DNA of 22,033 nucleotides. Origin: an uncultured Candidatus Saccharibacteria bacterium. Lineage in GTDB: Bacteria; Patescibacteriota; Saccharimonadia; Saccharimonadales; Saccharimonadaceae. A program made the translations under genes and the position numbers. The notes beneath the pieces are model-generated. The model did no database searches. It saw nothing but the letters and a program-made list of their open reading frames with translations, and was not told the DNA's origin. This document shows, piece after piece, positions 1-7,855 of the stretch (the first letter of the stretch is position 1; every line of letters begins with the position of its first letter). The DNA is taken from assembly GCA_927910745.1 (NCBI GenBank), contig CAKMNX010000011.1:1-22033 (forward strand), read 5' to 3'.

Positions 1-44
1 TATGCGTGGTTCTTTTTCTCTTCTTTATATATTTATATATAATA

Positions 45-335
45 GGAGAGAAATCGATATGGATTGGATATATGGATATATAAGTATGGATATAGATAGA
101 AATCAGAGAAATAGAGAAATAGAAAGATAGATAAATAAAGATAAAGATAAGTAGATAGAGATAAATAGAGATAGAGAAGATAGAGAAATAGATAGAAATA
201 TAGATATAGAGAAATATAGAGATGGATATAGAAATAGATAGAGAAATATGAAAGAAAGAGAGTTATAGAGATAGAGAGATGGGTATAAAGATATAAATGG
301 AAATATAGATAGATATGAATAAATAAAAAGGAGAA
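45..335. repeat. Cytosine-free degenerate GATA/GAAATA low-complexity tract
   Basis: The plus strand is built almost only of GATA, GAAATA, GATATA and AAAGATA words with no fixed period. Between about 56 and 335 I see a single C (near 103). This is unlike the balanced base composition of the rest of the window. The minus strand is open here and would encode a Tyr/Leu/Ile/Ser-rich string, but that follows from the repeat and is not evidence of a gene. It could be a local satellite expansion, an easily melted DNA element, or an assembly artefact near a contig edge. Confidence 0.75.
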
Positions 336-784
336 GCTATGTAAAAGAGTTGCTGCATGGAGCCGCGGAGTAAGCAAAAGGATGCAATCAATAGCAGTAA
401 GAGCATCTGAGTCTCATGTATGACAACAAAGACGATACGCGTACGCGATTCTCGGGATACTTGCACACCTACCGTCTTAGAACGCGGGCTGCCTGCCAAA
501 AGCTTCGGCGTTGCTGCTCGATCAAGCTGACATGCTCGCCTCCTACTCTTCTCTAGCCTAGTCTAGTCACGCGCGCGCCTTAATAACAGCCACAAAAACC
601 CAAGCACAAACCAACAAGCCTCCTTATTCGACAGTACGAAGAGCGATACTACAGCAAGTTATGTGCGACATACACCACACTCGTTGCTCCAGCTAAGAAA
701 TTACCTGCTCGCTGGACGATAGGTAGCGAAGACGATGAAGGTTACCCGCTTACTACAGTATCTGGCACACCTCACATATCTTAC
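336..784. other. Gene-poor region, nothing recognised
   Basis: I find no convincing gene, tRNA, terminator or promoter here. A plus-strand frame is open from about 578 to 820 and its translation looks moderately protein-like, but it has no ATG, GTG or TTG start and no ribosome binding site, and its end overlaps the 3' end of the minus-strand gene at 785-1594. It may be a decayed gene remnant or chance. Confidence 0.4.
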
Positions 785-1594
785 CTACGCTGCTTGAACA
801 ACTCCACCATTACCCTGTAGCAAGTCCAAGTTATCCTGTGGGTTACTTCTATCCATCTCGTCCATTGCAGCACCGCTCCGGCTCCAATCTGCTAAATATG
901 GCGTCACCGTGCGATCGCCACCCTCATTCGGTGTTTCAACCGCCGTAACCAAAGGTGACTTCCCATCATAACAGTCAATAACGTATTGCGTTGTTCCCTG
1001 CTCACTCGTTGTTGTCACAACTATCCGAGCTGTTGCATCATCTGGCACAAGACCAGTTGCGCCAAATGTACCACGAGTCAATTGCCATGCATCAGTCACT
1101 CGCGCCTCATACGGTTCTCCACCCACATCACAGCAGACCACTCGCCAATCGGCCAGATCCATCGAGCCAAATTCATAATGCTTTAGAGAGCCCATATTAC
1201 CCGCCGGATCGTACAAAAAGCCATACGTTGGCCCCTTCTTTTCTATCGCGCGCAACTTGTCGAGCCGAGCGTCAAGCTTCTCTCGCTCTTTTTTATCCAG
1301 GGATTGATCTGCCAATCGACCCTCAATTTCTCTCTCTTCTCTCTGCACCTCTGCTTCAAATAGCTGACGCGCCACTCCTTCGTTCGCTGCCCGCCGCTCC
1401 ATCTCCGCCTCAGTCAGGGGCTGCAGCTCACCACTCGCCTGGGCTGCTTCGACGATGGCATCGTGCGTCGCCTGGTAGGTAGAGCGATCGAGGCTATCGG
1501 CAGACGCCTCTGGATCATACGGACTGGGCAGGCCAGCGCCAGCACGCTCTCCACCATTAGAAAATGATGTATCTACTGCTTCGCTTTGTGCCAT
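785..1594 (-). CDS. Hypothetical protein, 269 aa, charged helical middle region
   Basis: I do not recognise this protein. It has no signal peptide or membrane segment. Residues about 55-115 are rich in Glu, Arg, Lys and Ala and probably form a helix or coiled coil. The C-terminal half is richer in beta-forming residues, with Asp/Gly turns and a Cys-Cys pair (WRVVCCDVGG). The ATG at 1594 is chosen because AGAGGT lies 5 bases upstream; an in-frame TTG at 1600 would sit directly against that site. A good promoter precedes it (TAGACA, 17 bases, TATAAT), so it is transcribed separately from polA upstream. The stop is TAG. Its position after polA suggests no specific role. Confidence 0.7.
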   Translation of the reverse strand: MAQSEAVDTSFSNGGERAGAGLPSPYDPEASADSLDRSTYQATHDAIVEAAQASGELQPLTEAEMERRAANEGVARQLFEAEVQREEREIEGRLADQSLDKKEREKLDARLDKLRAIEKKGPTYGFLYDPAGNMGSLKHYEFGSMDLADWRVVCCDVGGEPYEARVTDAWQLTRGTFGATGLVPDDATARIVVTTTSEQGTTQYVIDCYDGKSPLVTAVETPNEGGDRTVTPYLADWSRSGAAMDEMDRSNPQDNLDLLQGNGGVVQAA

Positions 1595-1631
1595 GCCCAA
1601 CCTCTATTCTGTTTTGCTTGTGATGGCCCAG

Positions 1632-1660
1632 ATTATACACCACTCTCGATACTTTGTCTA
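1632..1660 (-). promoter_or_regulatory. Sigma-70-type promoter of the 269-aa hypothetical gene
   Basis: On the minus strand TAGACA (1660-1655) is followed after exactly 17 bases by TATAAT (1637-1632). The start codon is at 1594, which gives a leader of about 30 bases with an AGAGGT ribosome binding site. The 13-mer TCTGACCTCTGTT at 1664-1676 lies just upstream of the -35 box and recurs at 11465-11477. Confidence 0.65.
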
Positions 1661-1688
1661 TAGTCTGACCTCTGTTCGGTTGGTGTTC

Positions 1689-4256
1689 TTAGACCTGTCC
1701 CCAATTATCACCAATCGAGACGTCGACTTTGAGCTTAACGCCAAGCTGTGGATAAATATGCTCCATTGTCTCGCGCAGGATATGGCTCACCTGCTCGGCA
1801 TGGGCGCGCGGGCACTCAACCATAATGCTATCGTGAATCTGCACCACCTGCCAACCAATCGGCTGGCCATCGCCATCAGCCAGCTGCTCTCCAGCCTGGG
1901 CCAGCTTGTCTTCCACCGCCAGCATGGCAAGCTTCATGAGGTCGGCCTCGGTACCTTGGATCGGCATATTGGCAGCCGCTCGCTCGGCAGCGCTGCGCAC
2001 CGCAAAGTTACGCGACGCAACATCCGGCGTCCAGCGGCGGCGACCAAACAGCGTCTGAACAAAGCCCGCATCATGCGCCTGCTGGATAGTCTGCGCCATA
2101 TAGGCTTTGAGCTTCGGCCGAAGGCGATAATATTCATCAATAAAGTGCTGCGCCTCGGCATAGCTCATCTGGGCCGCAGCGGCTAGGCCATGCTGGCTCA
2201 TCCCATAGAGCACCCCAAAATTCACCACCTTGGCCCGGCGGCGCTGCTCCTTTGTGACGACATCGAGTGGCACTCCATACACCTGGGCGGCCGTATTCGC
2301 GTGGATGTCGATATCGGTATTAAAATCGCGAATCATTGCCTCCTCCCCCGACAGCACGGCCGCTAGGCGCAGCTCAAACTGCGAATAGTCAGCATTGACA
2401 AACACATTGCCCGGCGCTGGCACAAAGGCATCGCGAACGTGCCGCCCTAGCTCACTGCGAATCGGGATGTTTTGCAAATTTGGGTCGGTGCTGCTAAGGC
2501 GGCCCGTCGCCACCACATCTTGGTTGAAAGTAGTGTGGATATAGCCCGCGTCATCGGTCAGCTGCGGCAGCGCCTGGGCATACGTATTTTGCAGCTTGGT
2601 CAGCTCGCGGTAGCGCTCCACCAGCCCAATAATCGGGTGATGTGGCCGGAGCTTGTCTAGCTCCTTCTGGCCCGTCGAGTAGCCCGTCTTGCCCTTCTTA
2701 ATACCCGCTGTTGGCAGCTGGAGTTTCACGAAGAGCGCCTCGGCCAGCTGGGCCGGGCTGCCAATATTCAGCTCATACCCCACCATGCCATAGATCCGCT
2801 GCTGCAACTCGGCGATCTCGCTACTCAAGGTGCGCTGCATCGCCGCAAGTGTGCGGCTATCGAGCCGGATACCGCGCCACTCCATCCGCGCTAGCACAGG
2901 GATGAGCGGAAAGTCCATCGTCCGTGCCACCCGGGCAAGCTCGGGCAGCGCATCAAACGCCTGAGTTTGCTCATCGTACACCGCCCACAGCGCACTAATA
3001 GCGAGGCGTGGGTCATCAAGCGACTCCAGCCCTGCAAGATCAGCCAGCGCCCGCGACGTGCGCAGGGGATTAAGCAAAAACGACCCCTGGGCGGTATCGT
3101 GCTTCACGACTGGCAGCTGCCGCACGCCACGAGCCAGTAAGTGGCGTAATAATTCCTTGGTGCGGTGCCCGACAATCGGCACATGCGGGATAACATCAAT
3201 CGCATCACGCCAGCTCAGGCGGGCTGCCTTGCCTCGCTCGTGGCTCACCCAGACGCCGCCCTCAACTGGCCAGACCAGCAACTCTTTGGCCATCAGGAAG
3301 AGCGCCTTGGCTTGGTGAGCAGGCAGCTCAGTCGCATGCTGCACCACTGGTGCATCGGGTGGCTGGGTACTCTCTGCCGCCTGCATCTGCGGCGGCAATT
3401 GGCGCAGCAAGCTACGAAACTCCAGCCGCTGCAACATCGCCCGCACCGCCGCTGGGTCGCAGTTATCCATCGCCATCGCTGCTCGGTCAAGCGTCACTGG
3501 TGCATCGGTATATAGCCGGGCTAGCTCGCGGCTCATATAGGCCGAATCTTTGCCCTGCTCCAGCTTGCGCCGCAAGGTATCTTTGACCTGCCAGAGATTA
3601 TCATAGAGGTTGTCAAGTGTGTCGAATTGCTGCAGCAGCTTAACCGCCGTCTTCTCCCCCACCCCTGGCACACCGGGGATGTTATCCGACGCATCGCCTT
3701 TGAGGCTCTTGAAGTCAAGAAACTGGCCAATCCGAATACCATAGCGCTGCTCAAAGGCAGCGATGTCGAATTTGTCGATATTGGTCAAGCCTTTTTTGAG
3801 GGCATAGAGGTAGGTATTTTGGTCGAGTATTTGCAAGGCGTCGAGGTCGCTCGTGATGAGATACGTCTCGATATCCCCCTGCTGCTCGGCCTGGGCGTCA
3901 AGCGTCGCCATAATATCGTCCGCCTCGTAATCATCAAACTCATACAGCGGCCAGCCAAAGGCCTGCAAAAGCTCGTGGAGTAGTGGTATCTGGGCGTAAA
4001 AATCTGGCGGAGCGGGCTTACGACCAGCCTTGTATTGGTCGTAAATGGCAAGACGGCGGCGGATATTCGTCTTTGGCTTATCCCACGCCACGCACACATA
4101 GTCTGGCTGGAGGCGCTTGATTAGCTCCAGGCTCAGCGCCGCAAAGCCATACACCCCGCCAGTTGGCGTCCCATCGGCCGTCGAAAGGTTGGGCATGGCA
4201 TAGTACCCACGGTAGAACACACTTTTGCCATCAATAATCACTAGGCGCTTCATCAT
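1689..4256 (-). CDS. polA: DNA polymerase I
   Basis: Family A DNA polymerase, 855 aa, for Okazaki fragment processing and repair synthesis. Residues 1 to about 290 are the 5'-nuclease (FEN-like) domain, with IIDGKS near the start, the acidic DDYEADD cluster and the helix-hairpin-helix region GVPGVGEKTA. The middle corresponds to the 3'-5' exonuclease domain but lacks the DxE motif, so proofreading is probably lost, as in Taq. The polymerase domain has motif A (DYSQFELR), motif B (RRAKVVNFGVLYG) and motif C. Motif C reads QIHDSIMVE, where most family members have HDE; the essential Asp is kept. ATG at 4256 is chosen because TATACT lies exactly 6 bases upstream and the protein then begins MMKRLVIIDG. 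It stands as a single transcription unit, ending in TAA 94 bases before the next gene. Confidence 0.96.
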   Translation of the reverse strand: MMKRLVIIDGKSVFYRGYYAMPNLSTADGTPTGGVYGFAALSLELIKRLQPDYVCVAWDKPKTNIRRRLAIYDQYKAGRKPAPPDFYAQIPLLHELLQAFGWPLYEFDDYEADDIMATLDAQAEQQGDIETYLITSDLDALQILDQNTYLYALKKGLTNIDKFDIAAFEQRYGIRIGQFLDFKSLKGDASDNIPGVPGVGEKTAVKLLQQFDTLDNLYDNLWQVKDTLRRKLEQGKDSAYMSRELARLYTDAPVTLDRAAMAMDNCDPAAVRAMLQRLEFRSLLRQLPPQMQAAESTQPPDAPVVQHATELPAHQAKALFLMAKELLVWPVEGGVWVSHERGKAARLSWRDAIDVIPHVPIVGHRTKELLRHLLARGVRQLPVVKHDTAQGSFLLNPLRTSRALADLAGLESLDDPRLAISALWAVYDEQTQAFDALPELARVARTMDFPLIPVLARMEWRGIRLDSRTLAAMQRTLSSEIAELQQRIYGMVGYELNIGSPAQLAEALFVKLQLPTAGIKKGKTGYSTGQKELDKLRPHHPIIGLVERYRELTKLQNTYAQALPQLTDDAGYIHTTFNQDVVATGRLSSTDPNLQNIPIRSELGRHVRDAFVPAPGNVFVNADYSQFELRLAAVLSGEEAMIRDFNTDIDIHANTAAQVYGVPLDVVTKEQRRRAKVVNFGVLYGMSQHGLAAAAQMSYAEAQHFIDEYYRLRPKLKAYMAQTIQQAHDAGFVQTLFGRRRWTPDVASRNFAVRSAAERAAANMPIQGTEADLMKLAMLAVEDKLAQAGEQLADGDGQPIGWQVVQIHDSIMVECPRAHAEQVSHILRETMEHIYPQLGVKLKVDVSIGDNWGQV

Positions 4257-4268
4257 AGTTCTAGTATA
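4257..4268 (-). promoter_or_regulatory. Leaderless promoter of polA
   Basis: TATACT (4268-4263) preceded by TGC (extended -10) lies exactly 6 bases before the ATG, with no Shine-Dalgarno sequence. Transcription should start at or next to the start codon. The same layout recurs at five other genes in the window. Confidence 0.65.
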
Positions 4269-4329
4269 GCATTGGTGCGGTGCGGAAACATCCTCGCGCG
4301 GCACCTCTACCCTGCTCCCTGCCCTCCAG

Positions 4330-5568
4330 TTATAGTGTAGGTTGAGTGCGCTGGCGCCGGCGACGCCACCACCACACTAGCCAACCAGCCAGTGCGATGA
4401 GTAGCAAACACAGGCTAATCAGCAGTGCTGGCACAAAGCTGCTCATCAGCTCAGCCAGCGGACCCTTGGCAGTAAACGTATCCTTTTTCTTTTTCACCGT
4501 CATCCGTTTGGTGCCAGGCTTTTTATCTTTCTTGTCGTCCTTTTTCTCTGATGGGGTAGCCGGTGGTTTTTCGCCAGTGGTTGGAGTACCGCTTTGGTAT
4601 ATCTTGACATAGTCGATAAGGAAGGTCTGGTTGGCAAACTTCTTCGATGAGTCGGGCGGGTGCTCCTCACTCTTCCACTCCACATAGTCGTTGAGAATAA
4701 CGTACCACGTATCGTCAAAGACTTGCTTGAATTGGCTCGCATCCATGCCCATTTTTGTTGGTTTTTCTGCCGGAACTCGAGCAGTTGGATGGCTCTTCTC
4801 ATCGCCCGCTCGATAGTTATACACCAGCACCGGCTGGTTATCAACGAAGAATTTGACCGTCTCACCATCGTATTCCGTCGCCCAGACATGCCAGTTGTTC
4901 GCCAATGTCACTGGGGATGGTATGAGGTTCTCTCGGCTATGCCCTAACCCCTTCGTCTTCCATATCTGCGATGATGGGCTGTGGTAGCAGCGAATATGCG
5001 TCGTCGACCATGTGTAGGTCGGCGTCCATGAATACCACTCCAGCATGTCGAGCTCACCATAGGGGTCGTTCGCTTGCTTGTTGTTGCTACAGTTGGCAAG
5101 CGTCACACTATTGCGCAGCCAAATAGCTGGGCGCGTCCCATTCTCGCCATTCCAATTAATCTTCGCCCGTACCTCGACGCGGAATGGTTTATGCCCATCG
5201 AGCACCCGACCTGACTCCACTCGCCCACTCTGGTAGCGTGTCATCTTGCCAGACGGGCAAGGCTCTTGGCTGGCGTTGCTATCACCCAGTGGCTCAGCCA
5301 CGCTCGACACACAGTGACGCCGGGTCGTAATCTGCAAAGAACCGTTAGTCACCGCAACGTTATTGGCGCTATATGCCAAATGCTCCTTGCCATAATTATC
5401 TTTATTTTGCTGAAGAACCTTCCAATTTGACAGTGGCGCCGTAAACTCCTCGTTATATACCATCTGCCACTGCTGCGCCTGGGCAACCCCACCAAACATC
5501 ACCGACAGAGCACCCGCAACAAGGACACTCACTACTCCATACACCAGCCCACCTCGTCGCTGCACCAT
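4330..5568 (-). CDS. Secreted, membrane-anchored GH16 family glycoside hydrolase
   Basis: Predicted beta-glucanase-like enzyme of 412 aa. Residues 1-31 form a signal peptide (RR, hydrophobic core, AQA cleavage site). The catalytic region spans about 34-310. Its motif GELDMLE (Glu172, Asp174, Glu177) is the GH16 active-site pattern ExDxxE with nucleophile and acid/base glutamates, and Trp-rich strands follow. A Thr/Pro/Lys-rich linker (about 320-375) leads to a C-terminal membrane helix (about 380-402) and an RRRRQR tail, so the enzyme should stay on the outer face of the membrane. No LPxTG signal is seen. The start is placed at ATG 5568, three bases after GAGGAG; GTG 5565 or 5586 are alternatives. 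GH16 enzymes act on laminarin, mixed-linkage glucan or galactans, and the substrate cannot be read from this sequence. Possible roles are attack on host or biofilm polysaccharide. Confidence 0.85.
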   Translation of the reverse strand: MVQRRGGLVYGVVSVLVAGALSVMFGGVAQAQQWQMVYNEEFTAPLSNWKVLQQNKDNYGKEHLAYSANNVAVTNGSLQITTRRHCVSSVAEPLGDSNASQEPCPSGKMTRYQSGRVESGRVLDGHKPFRVEVRAKINWNGENGTRPAIWLRNSVTLANCSNNKQANDPYGELDMLEWYSWTPTYTWSTTHIRCYHSPSSQIWKTKGLGHSRENLIPSPVTLANNWHVWATEYDGETVKFFVDNQPVLVYNYRAGDEKSHPTARVPAEKPTKMGMDASQFKQVFDDTWYVILNDYVEWKSEEHPPDSSKKFANQTFLIDYVKIYQSGTPTTGEKPPATPSEKKDDKKDKKPGTKRMTVKKKKDTFTAKGPLAELMSSFVPALLISLCLLLIALAGWLVWWWRRRRQRTQPTL

Positions 5569-5814
5569 TATCTCCTCAGCCTGCACACATGTGTGCTTAT
5601 ATACTCATACGTTATGTATAAGTGTACACGTTCTGTCGGATTTTTCAATTGTTATAGCATGAGCAATATCTTGCAAAACAAAACACAGCATTGCATCGCA
5701 AGGCGAACCACACCCACACTACCCCACCTCTACCACTCAATAACACCCCTTGCTGCGAGCTAAGAGGAGGCGCTATTTTGGTCATTTGTGCGAGTGTGGC
5801 GGTTGGTGTTTTCG

Positions 5815-6249
5815 TTACAAATTGTCTGAGATTTTGGGTTTTTTGACTTGCCCCGCCCACCGACGCGCTGCTTCGCGTTGTCTCTTCGTTGTGCCACCAA
5901 CAATCAAACTATCATCATCCTGCCCGCGACCTAACTGACTTGCTAAACACTCATACTGCGCTGAGCACATACTACACACCTGCTTTGCAAACTGCACCCT
6001 CCGAGCAATATCGACCTTCCGAGAATACTCTGGCTTGTTTGCATCAGGGCTGGGGATATCGAGGTCAAAATTGAACGCACCTTGTGAGCCACACGCCGCC
6101 AAGGCAATCCACTCCGACATATCTGGTACTTTCTCTCCCCGGAGTAGCTGCTCTGCAACATATCGCGCAGGACTTACACCATCGCTCTTCATTCGTTCTC
6201 GCATTGCCTGTGTGGCAGGGGTTGGCTTTCTTGGTTGTTCACGCATCAT
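5815..6249 (-). CDS. WhiB-like iron-sulfur regulator, single domain
   Basis: Protein of 144 aa. Cys53, Cys92, Cys95 and Cys101 give the C...CxxCxxxxxC pattern of WhiB (Wbl) 4Fe-4S proteins. Cys53 lies in WIALAAC, like the Trp/Ala context of WhiB. After the cluster, IVGGTTKRQREAARR corresponds to the WhiB G(I/V)WGG turn and basic helix. The spacing between Cys53 and Cys92 is longer than usual. In Actinobacteria Wbl proteins bind the primary sigma factor and control promoters; that role here is inference. Starts at ATG 6249 or 6246; the upstream in-frame GTG and ATG lie inside the likely promoter region. It lies 115 bases downstream of the tandem WhiB gene on the same strand. Confidence 0.75.
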   Translation of the reverse strand: MMREQPRKPTPATQAMRERMKSDGVSPARYVAEQLLRGEKVPDMSEWIALAACGSQGAFNFDLDIPSPDANKPEYSRKVDIARRVQFAKQVCSMCSAQYECLASQLGRGQDDDSLIVGGTTKRQREAARRWAGQVKKPKISDNL

Positions 6250-6289
6250 AAGTTTTTTCTCTTTTGCTATACAAAACGTTGGCTTCTGC

Positions 6290-6318
6290 ATTATTCCACA
6301 CACCTGTTATTTTGCCAA
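6290..6318 (-). promoter_or_regulatory. Putative promoter of the single-domain WhiB-like gene
   Basis: TTGGCA (6318-6313), 17 bases, AATAAT (6295-6290) on the minus strand, about 40 bases before ATG 6249. A second weak -10 (TATAGC) lies nearer the start. This suggests separate transcription from the tandem WhiB gene upstream. Confidence 0.45.
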
Positions 6319-6364
6319 GCATAAGCAGTGTGTTCCGCCGCTTGTCGCTCTACCACTGCATCAC

Positions 6365-7084
6365 CTAGCGGCGCCGAGCCCGCCGCTGCTTGGGTTTGGG
6401 CATACCCCACTGCCGGCGGTCGGCTTGGGTTGTGCCACCACGGACATCACCAGCAGCGATAATACGTTGGTACCCCTGCAGCGCAAAGAACAAGCACTCG
6501 GCCGCTACTGGGCACTCAGCACAGTCCTCACGCTGCTCGGGCTCTATCCGCTGCTTCGTCTCGGCATCAATACACAGTGCCAAGCGAGCAAAAGCCTGCG
6601 GTGCGGGAATGTGCCCAATATGCCGCCGCTCGGCCATGCACTGCTCTGCCCAGGCAATGCGTGCTTTGGGTGTGTCGTTTGCCTGGATAGCGTGGTGCAT
6701 CGCAGTGGTGAGAGCGGTGGATTGGCTGGGGAGGTCGGTTGGTGCGGGGTTATCCATCAGTTGTTTGCGCTGTTTTGGTGTTAGGCCAGCACAGATCCCA
6801 ACCGATACTCCTTCTCTCACCGCATATGCCGCACACACATCAATCACCGCACAACCAATGCAGCGCTGCAGCGCCAGTGCCGTGTCTTCTGGTTTGCCAC
6901 TAAAATATTCTTCGCTCGTAGCTGGACTACAAGCAGCATCGCGCATCCAGTCCTTTGGCAGCGGTGCGTCTCCCCGTTGCCGCGTCAATATACCAAGCCA
7001 AAACAACCGCGATACAGGATCGCTTGGCACATAGCGTCGTGGTTGCTCTGGTCGTGATGGCTGTGCAGCTGGCTGCTCTTCCAT
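6365..7084 (-). CDS. Tandem (two-domain) WhiB-like protein
   Basis: Protein of 239 aa with two WhiB-like modules. Module 1 has Cys52, Cys75, Cys78 and Cys84 (spacing 22-2-5), DWMRDAAC before the first Cys, and GICAGLTPKQR after the last. Module 2 has Cys171, Cys188, Cys191 and Cys197 (spacing 16-2-5), CPVAAECLFFAL, and GDVRGGTTQADRR. Each module matches the four-Cys ligand set plus the Gly-rich turn of the Wbl family. The C terminus PKPKQRRARRR is strongly basic and could bind DNA. ATG 7084 is chosen because TACAAT ends 9 bases upstream and no Shine-Dalgarno site is seen; the upstream in-frame codons would run into the divergent kinase gene. Wbl proteins normally carry one domain. The fold is inferred from motifs only. 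Confidence 0.75.
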   Translation of the reverse strand: MEEQPAAQPSRPEQPRRYVPSDPVSRLFWLGILTRQRGDAPLPKDWMRDAACSPATSEEYFSGKPEDTALALQRCIGCAVIDVCAAYAVREGVSVGICAGLTPKQRKQLMDNPAPTDLPSQSTALTTAMHHAIQANDTPKARIAWAEQCMAERRHIGHIPAPQAFARLALCIDAETKQRIEPEQREDCAECPVAAECLFFALQGYQRIIAAGDVRGGTTQADRRQWGMPKPKQRRARRR

Positions 7085-7150
7085 ACTATCTTTATTGTAC
7101 CATTCCCCACGCTGCCAACCATAAGCGCTATTATCTGCTATACTAGAAAT
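7085..7150. promoter_or_regulatory. Divergent promoter region, tandem whiB / kinase
   Basis: Only 66 bases separate two divergent start codons. The rightward gene has TGC-TATACT (7139-7144) 6 bases before ATG 7151. The leftward gene has TACAAT (7099-7094) 9 bases before ATG 7084. Both look leaderless or nearly so. With so little space a regulator bound here would affect both genes. Confidence 0.55.
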
Positions 7151-7726
7151 ATGAATCATCCATCTCACCCGACGACAATCCTTGCCTTTGTTGGCCTCTC
7201 AGGCGCAGGCAAGAGCGAGGCGGTCAACCACGTCGCACGCCTTGGTATCCCCAAGGTCTACGCTGGTGGCATCCTCTACGACGAAATGCGCCGCCGTGGC
7301 ATCGCTATCACCCCGCAATCACAAGCCAAATTTCGCAAAGCCTGGCGCGAAGAGGCTGGCAAAGACATCATCATCCGCACCGCTGCCGAGCAAATGCAGC
7401 GCCTCGCCGCCGCTGGGCAGCGCCACATCCTCTTTGATGGCCTCTACTCCTGGACGGAGTACAAATACCTCACCCACCACTTCCCAGGCGAGCTCGTTGT
7501 CGCGGCCATCGTCGCGCCCAAACAGCTCCGTCACCGCCGCCTCGCCCAGCGGCCCGAGCGGCCCTTTACCGCACAGGAAGCGATCGCCCGCGACTGGTCG
7601 GAGATTGAGGATATTGAGAAGGGTGGCCCTATCGCCATTGCCGACCACTTCATCTCCAACAGCCACAATCTCACCGAGCTCCACCAGCAGGTCGACACCC
7701 TTTGCCGCGAGATTGGTTGGATGTAA
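7151..7726 (+). CDS. P-loop kinase, UPF0200 / dephospho-CoA kinase-like
   Basis: Protein of 191 aa with a Walker A motif GLSGAGKS near residue 15. The order of later elements (an ILFDGL strand, a VAAIVAP strand followed by an Arg-rich lid RHRRLAQRPER, RDWSEIED, then IADHFISN) matches the UPF0200/archaeal dephospho-CoA kinase-like group of P-loop kinases. The likely reaction is ATP-dependent phosphorylation of a small nucleotide-like substrate such as dephospho-CoA, but the substrate is not proven. The start is ATG 7151, directly downstream of TATACT-N6. It is the only gene on its strand here and is followed by a short palindrome. Confidence 0.7.
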   Translation: MNHPSHPTTILAFVGLSGAGKSEAVNHVARLGIPKVYAGGILYDEMRRRGIAITPQSQAKFRKAWREEAGKDIIIRTAAEQMQRLAAAGQRHILFDGLYSWTEYKYLTHHFPGELVVAAIVAPKQLRHRRLAQRPERPFTAQEAIARDWSEIEDIEKGGPIAIADHFISNSHNLTELHQQVDTLCREIGWM

Positions 7727-7727
7727 A

Positions 7728-7744
7728 ATACCCCAGTGGGGTAT
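7728..7744. terminator. Short palindrome after the kinase gene, possible weak terminator
   Basis: ATACCCC, AGT, GGGGTAT begins one base after the kinase TAA stop. The stem is perfect (7 bp), but no long T-run follows on either side, so intrinsic termination would be weak. Confidence 0.4.
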
Positions 7745-7760
7745 ATAAATCATCAGATAA

Positions 7761-7789
7761 TTGACACATCGCCCTTCCCCTGCTATAAT
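7761..7789 (+). promoter_or_regulatory. Near-consensus sigma-70 promoter
   Basis: TTGACA (7761-7766), 17-base spacer, TATAAT (7784-7789) with TGC before the -10. This is the strongest promoter seen in the window. Transcription would start near 7796 and give a leader of about 60 bases before ATG 7856, containing a GTGCAT/ATGCAC hairpin (7806-7824). Confidence 0.85.
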
Positions 7790-7855
7790 CCTCCCACAGA
7801 TCACGTGTGCATGAGGCAAATGCACAATACGATAATAGTCTAATACGAGGAGTCT

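Noticed and set aside
33..377. Minus-strand ORF rich in Tyr, Leu, Ile and Ser
   Set aside because: It is a translation of the GATA-type repeat; no ribosome binding site and no protein-like composition.
578..820. Plus-strand open frame with protein-like sequence (SKLCATYTTLVAPAKKL...)
   Set aside because: No usable start codon or ribosome binding site, and its end overlaps a better-supported minus-strand gene. It remains possible as a gene remnant.
5645..5860. 71-aa minus-strand ORF overlapping the end of the WhiB-like gene
   Set aside because: No promoter or ribosome binding site, and it overlaps the real gene in another frame.
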